Source: Nocardia testacea NBRC 100365
GTDB taxonomy: Bacteria > Actinomycetota > Actinomycetes > Mycobacteriales > Mycobacteriaceae
Length of the DNA: 64,000 nucleotides
Direction: 5' to 3'
Assembly: GCF_000308775.1 (NCBI RefSeq)
Contig: NZ_BAGJ01000091.1
Coordinates: 1-64,000 of the forward strand
This document shows, one piece after another, positions 33,490 to 42,743 of the stretch. Position 1 is the stretch's first letter. Each line of letters opens with the position of its first letter. The notes below the pieces were generated by a model. It was given only the letters and a program-made list of their open reading frames with translations. It was not told the origin of the DNA and made no database searches. The translations under genes and the position numbers were made by a program.

Positions 33490-34470
33490 TCAACTCTTGG
33501 CGGGTCCGGGATCCGCGGCGCTCGGATCGGGACCGCTGTCCGCGGCCGGGGCGGGACTCGATGGCGGAGCGGACGCGGTTCCGGTGGCTTCCGTCGCCGG
33601 AGCGGGCCGGGCGCCCTCCGCGGGTTCGGCGGTGTAGTTCGACGTCGTCTCCCGGGATACGGTGACGCGCCAGGGCATCCGCGCCCCGGTGGCGGTACGC
33701 GGCATGGTCGCCACCGCGATCACGGCCGAACCCACCGCGATGATCACCGCCGCGATGGCCGCGGTGGTGATCGTACCGCTGGCGACGTATTCCACCTGGT
33801 TCAGACCGGCGACCGGTTTCGACCCGTCGTTGACGGCCCAGTTGATCCAGGAACCCACCTGACCGCCGAAGTCCCAGCGGCGGATCGTCATGTTCTTGAG
33901 CTGTTTCTGCCGGGCGGTCAGATAGAGCATGTTCGCGATCACCAGCAGGGCGGTGATCACCGCGCCGCCGGTGGCGATCCGAGCGAAACGTTCGGAGTTG
34001 GTGGCGATATGGATGGCGATCGCGGCGATGGTCAGCGCGATCATGCTGCTCGAGGCCACCGCCCACGAACCGGTGAGGTCCGCGGCGGGCGGGGTGCCCT
34101 GCGCGGACCAGACCGTCAGGTACCTGGTGGTGGAGTCGACTTGACCGAACGGCGTTGCCGCGGCCATACCGTCGGGCCCGTGCGCGACCATCCAGTGCTT
34201 GAACATGAGGGTGAACACGATGACACCGCCCAGGGCGGTGATGACGTATCCCCATTTGCCGCTCATCGCGGGCGCGGTGCGGATGTCCTCGGCGTGCTGG
34301 GCCACCCGCCGCAGTCCGGCCCGGGCCACGGTCCGGCGCCGCTCCCAGGTTTCCGATCGGGAACCGGCGGATTCGGACGCGGCCGGCTGCGGTGCCGCGG
34401 TGCGAACCGTGCTCGACAAGGCGTCGCCGTCACCTCCGCTCGCTCCCCACGGGCTCGGTTTGACCATCAC
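33490..34470 (-). CDS. Uncharacterised membrane protein with disordered tails
   Basis: A 326-residue protein. The first about 70 residues are hydrophilic, then helices at about 75-93 (YVITALGGVIVFTLMF), 137-157 (VASSSMIALTIAAIAIHIAT), 165-185 (ATGGAVITALLVIANMLYLT) and 230-250 (TTAAIAAVIIAVGSAVIAVA). An extracytoplasmic loop of about 45 residues after helix 1 contains STTRYLTVWSAQG. The C-terminal about 60 residues are Ala/Pro/Ser-rich and probably disordered. I do not recognise the family. The frame has tandem ATG codons at the start. Confidence 0.75.
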   Translation of the reverse strand: MMVKPSPWGASGGDGDALSSTVRTAAPQPAASESAGSRSETWERRRTVARAGLRRVAQHAEDIRTAPAMSGKWGYVITALGGVIVFTLMFKHWMVAHGPDGMAAATPFGQVDSTTRYLTVWSAQGTPPAADLTGSWAVASSSMIALTIAAIAIHIATNSERFARIATGGAVITALLVIANMLYLTARQKQLKNMTIRRWDFGGQVGSWINWAVNDGSKPVAGLNQVEYVASGTITTAAIAAVIIAVGSAVIAVATMPRTATGARMPWRVTVSRETTSNYTAEPAEGARPAPATEATGTASAPPSSPAPAADSGPDPSAADPGPAKS

Positions 34471-34540
34471 CCCAGTCTAATTCTGCGCCCACCGGTGGGA
34501 ACACGACGCGAGATCGGCGCGGGGCCGGCGCGATTCGTCG

Positions 34541-34765
34541 TCAGGCGGCATCCGACTGCCGGCCGTTGGCCACCAGATCCACCACCACATCGCGGAGCAC
34601 GGTCTGGATGAGCTGCGCGTGCTCGTGGAGCACGTCCGGGACCGGCCCGCCGTCGGCCGCCGTCGTTTCGGTGGTCTCGACGAGATCGTTGACGATATGA
34701 CAGAGCGCGATCAGGCGCCGCACCATGTCCCGCCGCTCGGCCGGCGGTAGTACTTCGGGGTTCAC
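34541..34765 (-). CDS. Small helical hypothetical protein
   Basis: A 74-residue, mostly alpha-helical soluble protein (PPAERRDMVRRLIALCHIVN, DLVETTETTAADGG, DVLHEHAQLIQTVLRDVVVD). Acidic with regular heptad-like hydrophobic spacing, so it may dimerise. Codon use fits a real gene. It lies 70 bases upstream of the membrane protein gene on the same strand. No family recognised. Confidence 0.6.
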   Translation of the reverse strand: MNPEVLPPAERRDMVRRLIALCHIVNDLVETTETTAADGGPVPDVLHEHAQLIQTVLRDVVVDLVANGRQSDAA

Positions 34766-34966
34766 ATCCCTGTCATCGTCGGTGGTCCCGGAGTTGTTTC
34801 GTGGCGCCGCGCCCTTCCTTCCGGAATCGGCGGTACGCCGAATTCCGCGCTGTCACAGCGGCCGCGCGGCGGAGGCGGCGCGGCGTTCGGGCGGCCTCGC
34901 GGCCGGTCGCCGGGTGATCGGCTACGGTGAGGCCCGATCGAATCGGGACCACAGCGGGAGAACGAG

Positions 34967-36160
34967 GTGACGATGCGCCGGGCGCTGCTGTCGATGGCCG
35001 GTGCGCTGTGCCTGCTCGCGGCAGCGTGCGGCGCGGATGACGACGCGGACCGGCCCGAGCGCGGCAGGGTCGTCTCGGTGGCGCCGGTTTTCGAGATGAC
35101 CGGCCCGGCGACCGGTGATTATCTCGCCGAATGGCAATACCCGGTGCCCGGGGCGAACGGTGTCCGCGCCCACCGGGTCGTCTACGAAACCGTCGCGACC
35201 GACGGGACACCCACCATGGCCAGCGGTCTGGTGGTGGTCCCGGACACCGGCGTGCGGCGGTTGCGGCTGGTGTCCTACGCGCACGGGACCACGGTGCGCC
35301 GTGACGAAGCCCCGTCGGTGGACGGAGAGACCGAACGCGCCCGCACCGTCCAGTTCGCCGCCGCCGGGTACACCGCCGTCGCCCCGGACTATCTGGGCCT
35401 CGGGGAGGGCCCGGGTTTCCACCCCTACGCCCATGTCCCCAGTGAGGCCTCCGCCTCGGTGGACCTGCTCCGCGCGGCCCGCGCGCTGCTCGCCGACCAG
35501 GGCCGTGACCTGGATCCGAACGTTCTGGTGACCGGGTTCTCCCAGGGCGCCCAGGCGGCTCTGGCGCTCGGCCGGGAGCTGAACAGCGGGGCGGTCGAGG
35601 GTTTCGCCCCGGCCGCGGTCGCCGCGGTGAGCGGCGCCTACGCCGTACAGGAGGTCCAGGCCCCGGCCGCGCTGGATGGCCGGGTGGAGGGCCGGCGGGC
35701 GGTGCTCTACCTGGGTTACTGGATCACCGCGATGAACCGGATCTACCACCTCTACGACGATCCGGCCGAGGCATTCCAGCAGCCCTACGCCCAGCGGATC
35801 GAGGGACTTTTCGATGGGCGCCACGATCTGCTGGCCGTGTCTTCGGGGCTCCCCGACACTCCGCAGAAGCTGCTGACCCCGCGGTTCCTGGAACTGGCAC
35901 GTAACCCGAGCGGCGCTGCCCTGGAGGCCATGGCCGACAGCGACACCGTCTGCGACTGGACCACGAAAGTTCCGGTCCAGCTGTTCGCGGCTCCCGGGGA
36001 CCGCAGCGTCCCCTTCGAGAACTCGTTGCGCTGTACAAAGGCCGAACTGGGCGCTGCCACCGAATTGATCGACCTCGGCGATATCGACCACGGTGCCACC
36101 GTGCGGGAGGCGCTGCCGCGGATTCTCGACTGGTTCCGGAAAACGCAACCGCCCGCCTGA
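34967..36160 (+). CDS. Lipoprotein alpha/beta hydrolase, secretory-lipase-like
   Basis: A 397-residue lipoprotein with signal RRALLSMAGALCLLAAAC (lipobox AAAC). The hydrolase domain has LVSYAHGTTVRRDEAPS, AVAPDYLGLGEGPGFHPY, the nucleophile elbow VLVTGFSQGAQAALAL (Ser), LFAAPGDRSVPFENS with the probable acid Asp, and DIDHGATVREALP with the catalytic His. This is the layout of LIP-type secretory lipases. The stop codon lies inside a terminator stem. Start GTG 34967 or ATG 34973, the latter also giving a complete signal. Confidence 0.87.
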   Translation: MTMRRALLSMAGALCLLAAACGADDDADRPERGRVVSVAPVFEMTGPATGDYLAEWQYPVPGANGVRAHRVVYETVATDGTPTMASGLVVVPDTGVRRLRLVSYAHGTTVRRDEAPSVDGETERARTVQFAAAGYTAVAPDYLGLGEGPGFHPYAHVPSEASASVDLLRAARALLADQGRDLDPNVLVTGFSQGAQAALALGRELNSGAVEGFAPAAVAAVSGAYAVQEVQAPAALDGRVEGRRAVLYLGYWITAMNRIYHLYDDPAEAFQQPYAQRIEGLFDGRHDLLAVSSGLPDTPQKLLTPRFLELARNPSGAALEAMADSDTVCDWTTKVPVQLFAAPGDRSVPFENSLRCTKAELGAATELIDLGDIDHGATVREALPRILDWFRKTQPPA

Positions 36161-36183
36161 ACCGGAGCGGTTCGGGCGGGCGG
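36149..36183. terminator. Bidirectional terminator hairpin overlapping the lipase stop codon
   Basis: Arms ccgcccgcctgaaccg and cggttcgggcgggcgg pair over 16 bases with one G-T pair and a 3-base loop (gag). The first arm contains the TGA stop of the lipase-like gene; the second lies just before the end of the convergent MFS gene. Confidence 0.75.
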
Positions 36184-36205
36184 CGCGGGCCGGAGTACCG
36201 GGAGA

Positions 36206-37780
36206 TCAGTGCATGAGCACCGGGGCCGGCGTATCGGAATCGGATTTCGCCACCGCGCTCGCCTTCCGCGGAAGCAGCAGAGAGAAGCCGAGGGTGACCA
36301 GGCACAGCGCGAACGCCACCCAGAAACTGCCGGCGTAGGCGTCCGACATCTCCCCGAGCATGACGGTTTCGAACTTGTCGCCCAGGCTCGCGATGTACTG
36401 CAGCACCGACGGATCGGGCTGTTCGCCGGTCCGCTGGGCCTCCATCATCGCCTGCCCGGCCGATACGGCCTCGGAGTTCTGCATCCGGTTGGTCAGCACC
36501 ACCGAGATCACCGCGACGCCGACCGAGCTGGCGATCTGCTGAATGATGTTCAGCAGCGTCGAGCCCCGGGCGACCTGTGCCTCGTTCAAGGTGCGCAGCG
36601 CGGCCGTCATCAGCGGCATCATGGTGAGACCCATTCCGAGACCCATCACGAACAGCACGCCGAGCACATAGAAGTAGGAGCTGTCGGCCTCGATCTGGGT
36701 GAGCCCGAACATGGTCGCGGTCAGAACCGCCAGGCCCACCGGCACCACCCGGCCGACGGGCATCTTGTCGACCAGCATGCCGGCGATCGGCATGGTGAGC
36801 AGCGAACCGATACCCTGCGGCGCCACCAGCAGTCCGGCCAGCAACGCGCTCTCGCCCCGCACCTGCTGGAAGTAGGTGGGAATCAGCAGCAGCCCGCCGA
36901 AGAACGACGCGGCGAACAGGAACATTGTCACGGTGGCGACGGTCAGGTCGCGATTCTGGAACAGCCGCAGATCCAGCAGCGGATTCTTGGGCTTGAACGA
37001 GTAGAACACGAAGGCGACCACCAGCGCCCCGCCGACCAGCATGGTCGCCCAGACCTTCGGTGTGGCGACAGTGCCCTCTTCCGGGATGGAGGAGATGCCG
37101 TACAGGAACAGCGCGAGACCCGGTGACAGCATCAGCATGCCGACGAAATCGAAGGATTCACCGGCGCGCGGCTCGTCCTTGGGCAGGATGAACCAGGCGT
37201 AGACCAGTGCGATCACACCGAGCGGCAGGTTGATCAGGAAGATCCAGTGCCAGGACGCGTCCTCGATGAGCCAGCCGCCCAGGATCGGGCCGAGGATCGG
37301 GCCGAGCAGCATGGGTACACCCAGGATCGCCATCAACCGGCCCATCCGCTCCGGCCCCGCGGCCTTGGTCATGATGGTCATCCCGAGCGGCATGAGCATG
37401 CCGCCGCCCAGACCCTGGATCACCCGGAACCCGATGAGCGCACCGATGTTCCAGGACAGCGCGCACAACACCGAACCGAGGGTGAACAGCACCAGGGCGG
37501 TCATGTACAGCCGCTTGGTGCCGAAACGGTCGGCGGCCCAGCCGGTCAGCGGGATGACGGTGGCGAGCGCGAGCGTGTAGGCGGTGACCGTCCAGGCCAC
37601 CGTGGAGTAGTTGGCGACATCGAATTCGGTCTGGAAGGTCGGCATGGCGACATTCACCACCGTGATGTCCAGAATGGACATGATGGCGCCGAGAACCACG
37701 ACACCGGCCAGTTTCAGGACCGATGCGTCGATTCTGTCCGAAGCCCCCGCGTCGGTCGCTGGGGCTGGGCTTGCGTTCAC
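36206..37780 (-). CDS. MFS multidrug exporter, DHA2 (EmrB/QacA) family
   Basis: A 524-residue, 14-helix transporter. Motifs: MSILDITVVNVAMPTFQTEF (TM1), LTGWAADRFGTKRLYM (motif A), RVIQGLGGGMLMPLGM, and VPMLLGPILGPILGGWLIED (antiporter motif C). GTG at 37780 with AGGAGA upstream overlaps the TGA of the marR gene (GTGA), so they are one operon, and the MarR protein very probably represses this pump. Such marR-emrB pairs confer inducible drug efflux. Confidence 0.94.
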   Translation of the reverse strand: MNASPAPATDAGASDRIDASVLKLAGVVVLGAIMSILDITVVNVAMPTFQTEFDVANYSTVAWTVTAYTLALATVIPLTGWAADRFGTKRLYMTALVLFTLGSVLCALSWNIGALIGFRVIQGLGGGMLMPLGMTIMTKAAGPERMGRLMAILGVPMLLGPILGPILGGWLIEDASWHWIFLINLPLGVIALVYAWFILPKDEPRAGESFDFVGMLMLSPGLALFLYGISSIPEEGTVATPKVWATMLVGGALVVAFVFYSFKPKNPLLDLRLFQNRDLTVATVTMFLFAASFFGGLLLIPTYFQQVRGESALLAGLLVAPQGIGSLLTMPIAGMLVDKMPVGRVVPVGLAVLTATMFGLTQIEADSSYFYVLGVLFVMGLGMGLTMMPLMTAALRTLNEAQVARGSTLLNIIQQIASSVGVAVISVVLTNRMQNSEAVSAGQAMMEAQRTGEQPDPSVLQYIASLGDKFETVMLGEMSDAYAGSFWVAFALCLVTLGFSLLLPRKASAVAKSDSDTPAPVLMH

Positions 37781-38259
37781 GAATTGTCTCCTGACGATGC
37801 GAAGGGGAACGCCACGACATTGTGGATGGCCCCGGACTCGAGCACGGCGGTGAGGACCCGCTGGAGGTCCGCCCGTAATGCCTCGGGTAGGCGGTGGACG
37901 ACTTTGTCGATCGTCGCGCGGTGAACGGCGATCTGATCCCAGGTGAGCCGGTGCCCGTGTTCGGTGGGACCGACGAGTTTCACCCGGCGGTCGGTGGGGC
38001 TCTCCTGCCTGGTGAGTAGTCCGAGGCGGACCAGCCGGTCGACATTGCGGCCGGCTGCGGTCATCGACAGGCCCAGTTCGCCCGCGATGGTATGGATCGG
38101 TTGTGGCTCGTCGTGCCGGACGACAGTGAACAGCACCCGGGCCTGCGAGAGGGTCAGATCGAGTTCGGCGAGCCGGTCGACGCCCTGCCATCGTCCGGGG
38201 TCGCAGACGGCGAGCACGAAGTGCTCGATGAGAGTGCTCGTCTCCGACTCATTTGCCAC
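37777..38259 (-). CDS. MarR-family transcriptional regulator
   Basis: A 160-residue winged-helix repressor: LTLSQARVLFTVVRHDEPQP, HTIAGELGLSMTAAGRNVDR (recognition helix), LVRLGLLTRQESPTDRRVKL (wing) and helical N- and C-terminal dimer regions. GTG at 38259 chosen because it begins the conserved region; the open frame upstream is not protein-like. It precedes and overlaps the DHA2 exporter gene. Confidence 0.92.
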   Translation of the reverse strand: MANESETSTLIEHFVLAVCDPGRWQGVDRLAELDLTLSQARVLFTVVRHDEPQPIHTIAGELGLSMTAAGRNVDRLVRLGLLTRQESPTDRRVKLVGPTEHGHRLTWDQIAVHRATIDKVVHRLPEALRADLQRVLTAVLESGAIHNVVAFPFASSGDNS

Positions 38260-38277
38260 CGCGCGATCATATGGGCG

Positions 38278-38295
38278 TTCGTAATAGTTGCGGAA
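38278..38295. promoter_or_regulatory. Candidate MarR operator
   Basis: ttcgtaatagttgcggaa is an imperfect inverted repeat (TTCGTAA / TTGCGGAA) in an AT-richer patch, 19 bases upstream of the marR start. Symmetry is only partial, so this rests mainly on position. Confidence 0.3.
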
Positions 38296-38411
38296 GCGGG
38301 AATATCTCGTATGTGACCGGAAACATACCGGAGCACGCGCCCGAATCGTGCCGGAGCGGGGCCGCGGCCGACCGGGCGCGGAAAACCTCGCTCCGCGGCG
38401 GGAACGGCTCG

Positions 38412-39335
38412 TCAGTCCGCGCGCGGCGCGTCGCCCCCGAAGAAACCGAGCAGCAACTCGGCCACTCGTGCGGGCTGTTCCAGATGCAGGAAATGTCCGG
38501 CGCCGGGCAAGGTCTGCGTGCGTCCCCCCGCCGGAGCCAGTACCTCGGCGACGCCGGCGGTGAACGCCGGGTGCAGGGTGGTGTCGGCGCCGCCGTGCAG
38601 ATACATCATGGGCACGCCCGGCGCGCCGTCCCAGTGCCGGTGGAGGTCGGCGTAGCGAGCCGCGGGCTTGCCCGCGACCCGGACGAACGCGCGGTAGTAG
38701 GACAGCACGGCGGTCCGGTGCGCCGCGGTCGGCAGCGCGGCCAGCGTCCGGGCGATATCCGTCTCGGACTCGTACCGCGGCGACCAGTCGTGCCACAGCC
38801 GCGGGATCAGCCGATCCAGCGAGCGCTCGGCGACCCCCGGAAGCTGATTGAACAGGATGTACCAGCTGAACCGGAGCTGCCGCAGATACGCACTCACTCC
38901 GGCGCCCCGGCGTGGACGCATGGCAGGGACCGGCGGGACCGCCAGTGAGGCGACCCGGGGAAACGGGCAGTCCGGATGTGCCGCAATGGTATTCGTGGTG
39001 AGTGCGCCCCAGTCGTGTCCGATGAGCACGGCATCGTGCGGGGTGCCGAGTTCCTGGTGCAGCGCGATCACGTCATAGGCGAGCGCCCCCAGATGGTAGT
39101 CGCCGTCGGCCGGTACCGCGGTCGGCGCGTAACCCCGGGTGAACGGCGCGACCACCCGGAATCCGTGGTCGGCGAGCGTGGGGCCGAGATGACGCCAGGT
39201 CCAGGCGCTGTCGGGAAAGCCGTGCAGGCACAGGGCGAGCCGGCCTCCCGGGTCGCCCCAAGCGAGTGCCGTCATCGACAGGTGCGGTAACCGGTACTCG
39301 ACGGTCTCGGGAAGTTCGGTCTCGTGCACGCCCAT
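38412..39335 (-). CDS. Alpha/beta hydrolase, epoxide hydrolase-like
   Basis: A 307-residue hydrolase. HGFPDSAWTWRHLGPTLADH is the oxyanion HGxP motif; VLIGHDWGALTTNTIAAHP carries the nucleophilic Asp typical of epoxide hydrolases and haloalkane dehalogenases; a cap domain with Tyr residues (SPRYESETD, SYYRAFVRV) may supply the ring-opening tyrosines; MMYLHGGADTTL holds the acid and LPGAGHFLHLEQP the His. Nucleophile Asp plus cap Tyr favour epoxide hydrolase. Substrate unknown. Confidence 0.87.
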   Translation of the reverse strand: MGVHETELPETVEYRLPHLSMTALAWGDPGGRLALCLHGFPDSAWTWRHLGPTLADHGFRVVAPFTRGYAPTAVPADGDYHLGALAYDVIALHQELGTPHDAVLIGHDWGALTTNTIAAHPDCPFPRVASLAVPPVPAMRPRRGAGVSAYLRQLRFSWYILFNQLPGVAERSLDRLIPRLWHDWSPRYESETDIARTLAALPTAAHRTAVLSYYRAFVRVAGKPAARYADLHRHWDGAPGVPMMYLHGGADTTLHPAFTAGVAEVLAPAGGRTQTLPGAGHFLHLEQPARVAELLLGFFGGDAPRAD

Positions 39336-39539
39336 GATCGGTCCTCTCGTTCGACCCGGTCACGGTATCCCGGGGGTCGATCGCGCCCCGGCGATATCGG
39401 CCACAACCGGAGCGGTATGCTCACATCCCCCGGACGAGGTCGCTGTGCCGGCGCTGCGGGCAGGCCCGGTCATTCGCACAGCCGCGGGGTAGCTGATGTC
39501 ATATCTGGCAAGGTAATCGGTGATCGGAGGAGCAAGCCC

Positions 39540-39866
39540 ATGGCGCGCAAGGTCGTCATCAGTTTGATCGATGACCTCGACGGCGAATCACCCGCGGCCG
39601 AGACCGTGGTGTTCGCGTTCGAGGGCGTGACGTACGAGATCGACCTGACCGAAGCCAACGCGGGGGAATTGCGCGCAGTCTTCGGGAAGTGGACTCCTTT
39701 CGCTCGCAAGGCCGGACGGGCCGCGCGAACGAAACGAGAGCGGCCGGTGCGGTCGGCCTCGGCGAAGGTGATCCGGGAATGGGCGCTGCGCAACGGACAC
39801 GAGGTGTCGGCACGCGGCCGGATACCGTCCGGAATCCTGGCCGCCTTCCGCCACGTCAACGGGTAG
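39540..39866 (+). CDS. lsr2: Lsr2-family nucleoid-associated protein
   Basis: A 108-residue DNA-bridging xenogeneic silencer. The N-terminal dimerisation domain reads KVVISLIDDLDGESPAAETV and EIDLTEANAGELRAVFGKW; a basic linker (RKAGRAARTKRERP) leads to the DNA-binding domain SAKVIREWALRNGHEVSARG with the RGR AT-minor-groove motif, ending IPSGILAAFRHV. Start ATG at 39540 with GGAGGAGC upstream. Actinobacteria often have two or more Lsr2 proteins; the canonical one usually sits near lysS/clpC, so this is probably a paralog. Confidence 0.9.
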   Translation: MARKVVISLIDDLDGESPAAETVVFAFEGVTYEIDLTEANAGELRAVFGKWTPFARKAGRAARTKRERPVRSASAKVIREWALRNGHEVSARGRIPSGILAAFRHVNG

Positions 39867-39870
39867 CGGA

Positions 39871-40749
39871 TTACCCGCGCCGATTCCGGTGGTCGGTGCT
39901 GTCGCCGGCCGGCTTGTAGGCGACACCACCGACCATCACCTGCTCCTCGGGATACCGAGGCCGCAGCGACGGGCCGGCGGGCCACCAGTCGTCGAGTTGG
40001 ACGAGGCCCGGTTCGATGAATTCGAGACCGCAGAAGTATTCGAGGATCTGCTCGGTGGTGCGGTACCAGCCCGAGCCCAGACCCTTTTCGGTGAAACGGC
40101 GTTCGAGCTCCTTGGCGAGCGCGTGCTGCTGTGGGTCGGACGGACCCGGATCGTGGAAATGGCTGATCGCGAGATAGGACCCCGGCGGCAGCAGGTCCAC
40201 GTATCTCTGCATGATCCCGACCGGGTCGAGTTCGTCGTCGACATGATGCAGCAGCCCGCACAGGATGAGCCCGATCGGCCGCTCCATGTCCAGGTAGCGC
40301 GTCACATCGGTATTGCGCAGCAGGGTTTCGTCCTCGAGGAGATCGGCGGGTACGAAATGGGTGTTCTCGTTCTGTTCCAGCAGGACTCGGCCGTGCGCGT
40401 TGCAGACCGGGTCGTTGTCGACATAGACGACCGTGGCCGCCGGGTTCTGCTGCTGGGCGATCTCGTGCGTATTGGCGACAGTGGGTAGCCCCGCGCCGAT
40501 ATCGAGGAACTGGTCGATACCGGCGGTGCCCGCCAGGTGCCGGGTGACCCGGTGCAACCAGCGCCGGTTCATGATCGACACATCGCCCTGCCGGGGCGCG
40601 ACCTCGAGGATCGCGGCGTAGGCGGCGCGGTCGACGTCGTAGTTGTCCTTGCCACCGAGGCTGTAGTCGTAGACACGGGCGATACTGGCCCGGGTGGTGT
40701 CCACGCCGACCGGTTTGCGAACGCCGGTCCGGTGCGCCGGTTCGGCCAT
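39871..40749 (-). CDS. SAM-dependent methyltransferase, DUF574 family (copy 1 of tandem pair)
   Basis: A 292-residue Rossmann methyltransferase of the actinobacterial DUF574 group. It has the family signature SIARVYDYSLGGKDNYDVDR, the SAM motif FLDIGAGLPTVANTHEIAQ, VVYVDNDPVCNAHGRVLLEQ and LILCGLLHHVDDE. It is roughly two thirds identical by eye to the next gene on the same strand (41046-41930), with opposite wording only in variable loops. Targets of this family are unknown; multiple copies per genome are normal. Confidence 0.9.
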   Translation of the reverse strand: MAEPAHRTGVRKPVGVDTTRASIARVYDYSLGGKDNYDVDRAAYAAILEVAPRQGDVSIMNRRWLHRVTRHLAGTAGIDQFLDIGAGLPTVANTHEIAQQQNPAATVVYVDNDPVCNAHGRVLLEQNENTHFVPADLLEDETLLRNTDVTRYLDMERPIGLILCGLLHHVDDELDPVGIMQRYVDLLPPGSYLAISHFHDPGPSDPQQHALAKELERRFTEKGLGSGWYRTTEQILEYFCGLEFIEPGLVQLDDWWPAGPSLRPRYPEEQVMVGGVAYKPAGDSTDHRNRRG

Positions 40750-41045
40750 CTCGACCTTCTCTCTGGACGAAAGAAATACTGGTTGGAAAAGTGAGTCGGG
40801 TCACCAAAGCGTAGAACGCGGTGCCGGAGCGAGCAATCGGCGCCGAACGAACTGCGCGAGAAAATGGTTCGCGTCGTCGGAGTGGGCCGAGCCTAACCCG
40901 GATATGCGCGCCCGGCACGGTAACCGGCCGAGCTGTCCCGTTTGTGAAAAATACTGTGCCGTAGCCTCGTTCGGAGTTGTCCGATCGTGGCGGTCGCCGG
41001 ATCGGTTACCCGCCGCCGTGCACCACCGGACAACACGGCGATCGG

Positions 41046-41930
41046 TCAGCCGTTTCCGTTCACGCTGTGCAGTCGAACCCTTTCCGCGGGGCGTTTGTAG
41101 CCGACCCCGCCGATGATCACCTTTTCCTCGGGGATCCGGGGCCGGGTCGCCGGGCCGGCCGGCCACCAGTCCTCGAGTTCCACCAGCCCCGGCGCGATGA
41201 TCTCCAGACCGTCGAAGTACTCGAGCTGCTGGGCGCGGGTGCGGTACCACCCCGAACCCAACCCCATCTCCGTGAATGCCCGCTCCAGACGCTTGGCCAG
41301 GTCGTGCAGTTCGGGGTTCTCGTCGGCGGGATCCCAGAAGTTGGTGATCGCGACATACGAGCCGGCGGGCAGCCGGGAAATGTATTCGCGCATGACCCGC
41401 GCGGGTTCGAGTTCGTCGTCGAGATGGTGCAGCAGCCCGCACAGGATCACCGCGATCGGCCGGTCCATATCCAGGTACTGCAGCACGTTCTTGTTCTCGA
41501 GCAGCGTGTTTTCCTCGAGGACATCGCCGGAGACGAAATGGGTGTTCTCGTTCTGTTCCAGCAGGACTCGGCCGTGCGCGTTGCAGACCGGATCGTTGTC
41601 GACATAGACGACCACGGCCTCGGGATTCTCCTGCTGTGCGATCTGATGGGTATTGCCCACCGTCGGCAGACCGGCGCCGATATCGAGGAATTGGTCGATG
41701 GCGGCCGGTCCGGCCAGATAGCGCACCACACGGTGGAGCCAGCGCCGGTTCATCCGGGAGACGTCACCCTGCCGCGGCGCGATCCGCTGGATCTGCTCGA
41801 AGGCGGCGCGGTCGACGTCGTAGTTGTCCTTGCCGCCGAGGCTGTAGTCGTAGACGCGGGCGATGCTGGGCCGGGTGGTGTCCACCCCGACCGGGACACG
41901 AACCCCTGTCCGAGGAGCCGGTTCGGCCAT
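41046..41930 (-). CDS. SAM-dependent methyltransferase, DUF574 family (copy 2 of tandem pair)
   Basis: A 294-residue paralog of the preceding methyltransferase: SIARVYDYSLGGKDNYDVDR, FLDIGAGLPTVGNTHQIAQ, VVYVDNDPVCNAHGRVLLEQ and VILCGLLHHLDDELEP. The 296-base gap between the copies shows no gene and is comparatively AT-richer near 40920-40990, so each copy may have its own promoter. The pair arose by tandem duplication followed by divergence. Confidence 0.9.
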   Translation of the reverse strand: MAEPAPRTGVRVPVGVDTTRPSIARVYDYSLGGKDNYDVDRAAFEQIQRIAPRQGDVSRMNRRWLHRVVRYLAGPAAIDQFLDIGAGLPTVGNTHQIAQQENPEAVVVYVDNDPVCNAHGRVLLEQNENTHFVSGDVLEENTLLENKNVLQYLDMDRPIAVILCGLLHHLDDELEPARVMREYISRLPAGSYVAITNFWDPADENPELHDLAKRLERAFTEMGLGSGWYRTRAQQLEYFDGLEIIAPGLVELEDWWPAGPATRPRIPEEKVIIGGVGYKRPAERVRLHSVNGNG

Positions 41931-41996
41931 GAATACCTCTCTCTACATTATGAATCGAACAGGGCGATGGTAAGCCGTCCACCCGGCGGCGTTATC

Positions 41997-42452
41997 TCAG
42001 GTGCCCGCACCGCGCTCGAGAACTTTGCCCGGCAGCCAGCCGCCGCCGAGATGCGTGACCCGCCACCAGTCGATATCGATCACGACCGCGGTGACCGGTG
42101 TGGCGAAGAACGGTTCGATCTGCGGTTCTTTGCGCAGCAGGGCCCGGAAGGTCTCGTCCTGGTCGGCCTGCTCGCGCAGCGTGACCGTGCCCAGCCCCTG
42201 GGCGAAGGGATCCGCGATCCCGCCCGGCACCACCTTCACGCCCACATTGGGATTGGCCTTGAGCTGATCGAGGGTCCGGCCGCTGTTCTCCAGGATGAGA
42301 GTGAGGCGGAAGAGGTCGTCGTCGAGGTTGGCGAAGAAGGCGCTCGTCGCCCAGTTGACGCCGTCCTTGGACGTGGCCAGATCGATACTGGAATGACCGA
42401 GGACCTCGGTGAGTTTCGTGCGGATTTCGCTGGTGCTTACTGTGTCGGACAT
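41997..42452 (-). CDS. Pyridoxamine 5'-phosphate oxidase-family (FMN/F420 split-barrel) protein
   Basis: A 151-residue split beta-barrel protein. SIDLATSKDGVNWATSAFFA, RLTLILENSGRTLDQLKANP and NVGVKVVPGGIADPFAQGLG follow the pattern of the PNPOx-like flavin/F420-binding family. ATG at 42452 is preceded by GGAGG 8 bases upstream. The actual reaction is unknown; family members include F420-dependent reductases and haem-degrading or cofactor-storage proteins. Confidence 0.78.
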   Translation of the reverse strand: MSDTVSTSEIRTKLTEVLGHSSIDLATSKDGVNWATSAFFANLDDDLFRLTLILENSGRTLDQLKANPNVGVKVVPGGIADPFAQGLGTVTLREQADQDETFRALLRKEPQIEPFFATPVTAVVIDIDWWRVTHLGGGWLPGKVLERGAGT

Positions 42453-42743
42453 ACGGGGCCTCCAACTGTTACGGGTGCCTGTTCGCGGGCACGCCGGCTG
42501 GTGCGGTGACTGGAAAGGGGGCCGGACGCGGACCGCGCGGACGGGGCCGCGGGCGTCCCGTGGTGCGGTATTGCGTGCGGTGGTCGATGGAAGAAGCTCG
42601 CGGCCGGGTCCTGTTCGTCGGAACGTGCGGTGGAAGCGGGCTGCCCCGGCGGGAACGGCCGGTTCCGGTTGACTGGGGCCCACCCTATCCGGCGGTGCCC
42701 GATCCGTCCGGATGAGAATCGCCGACGGTGAACATGTGAAGCA

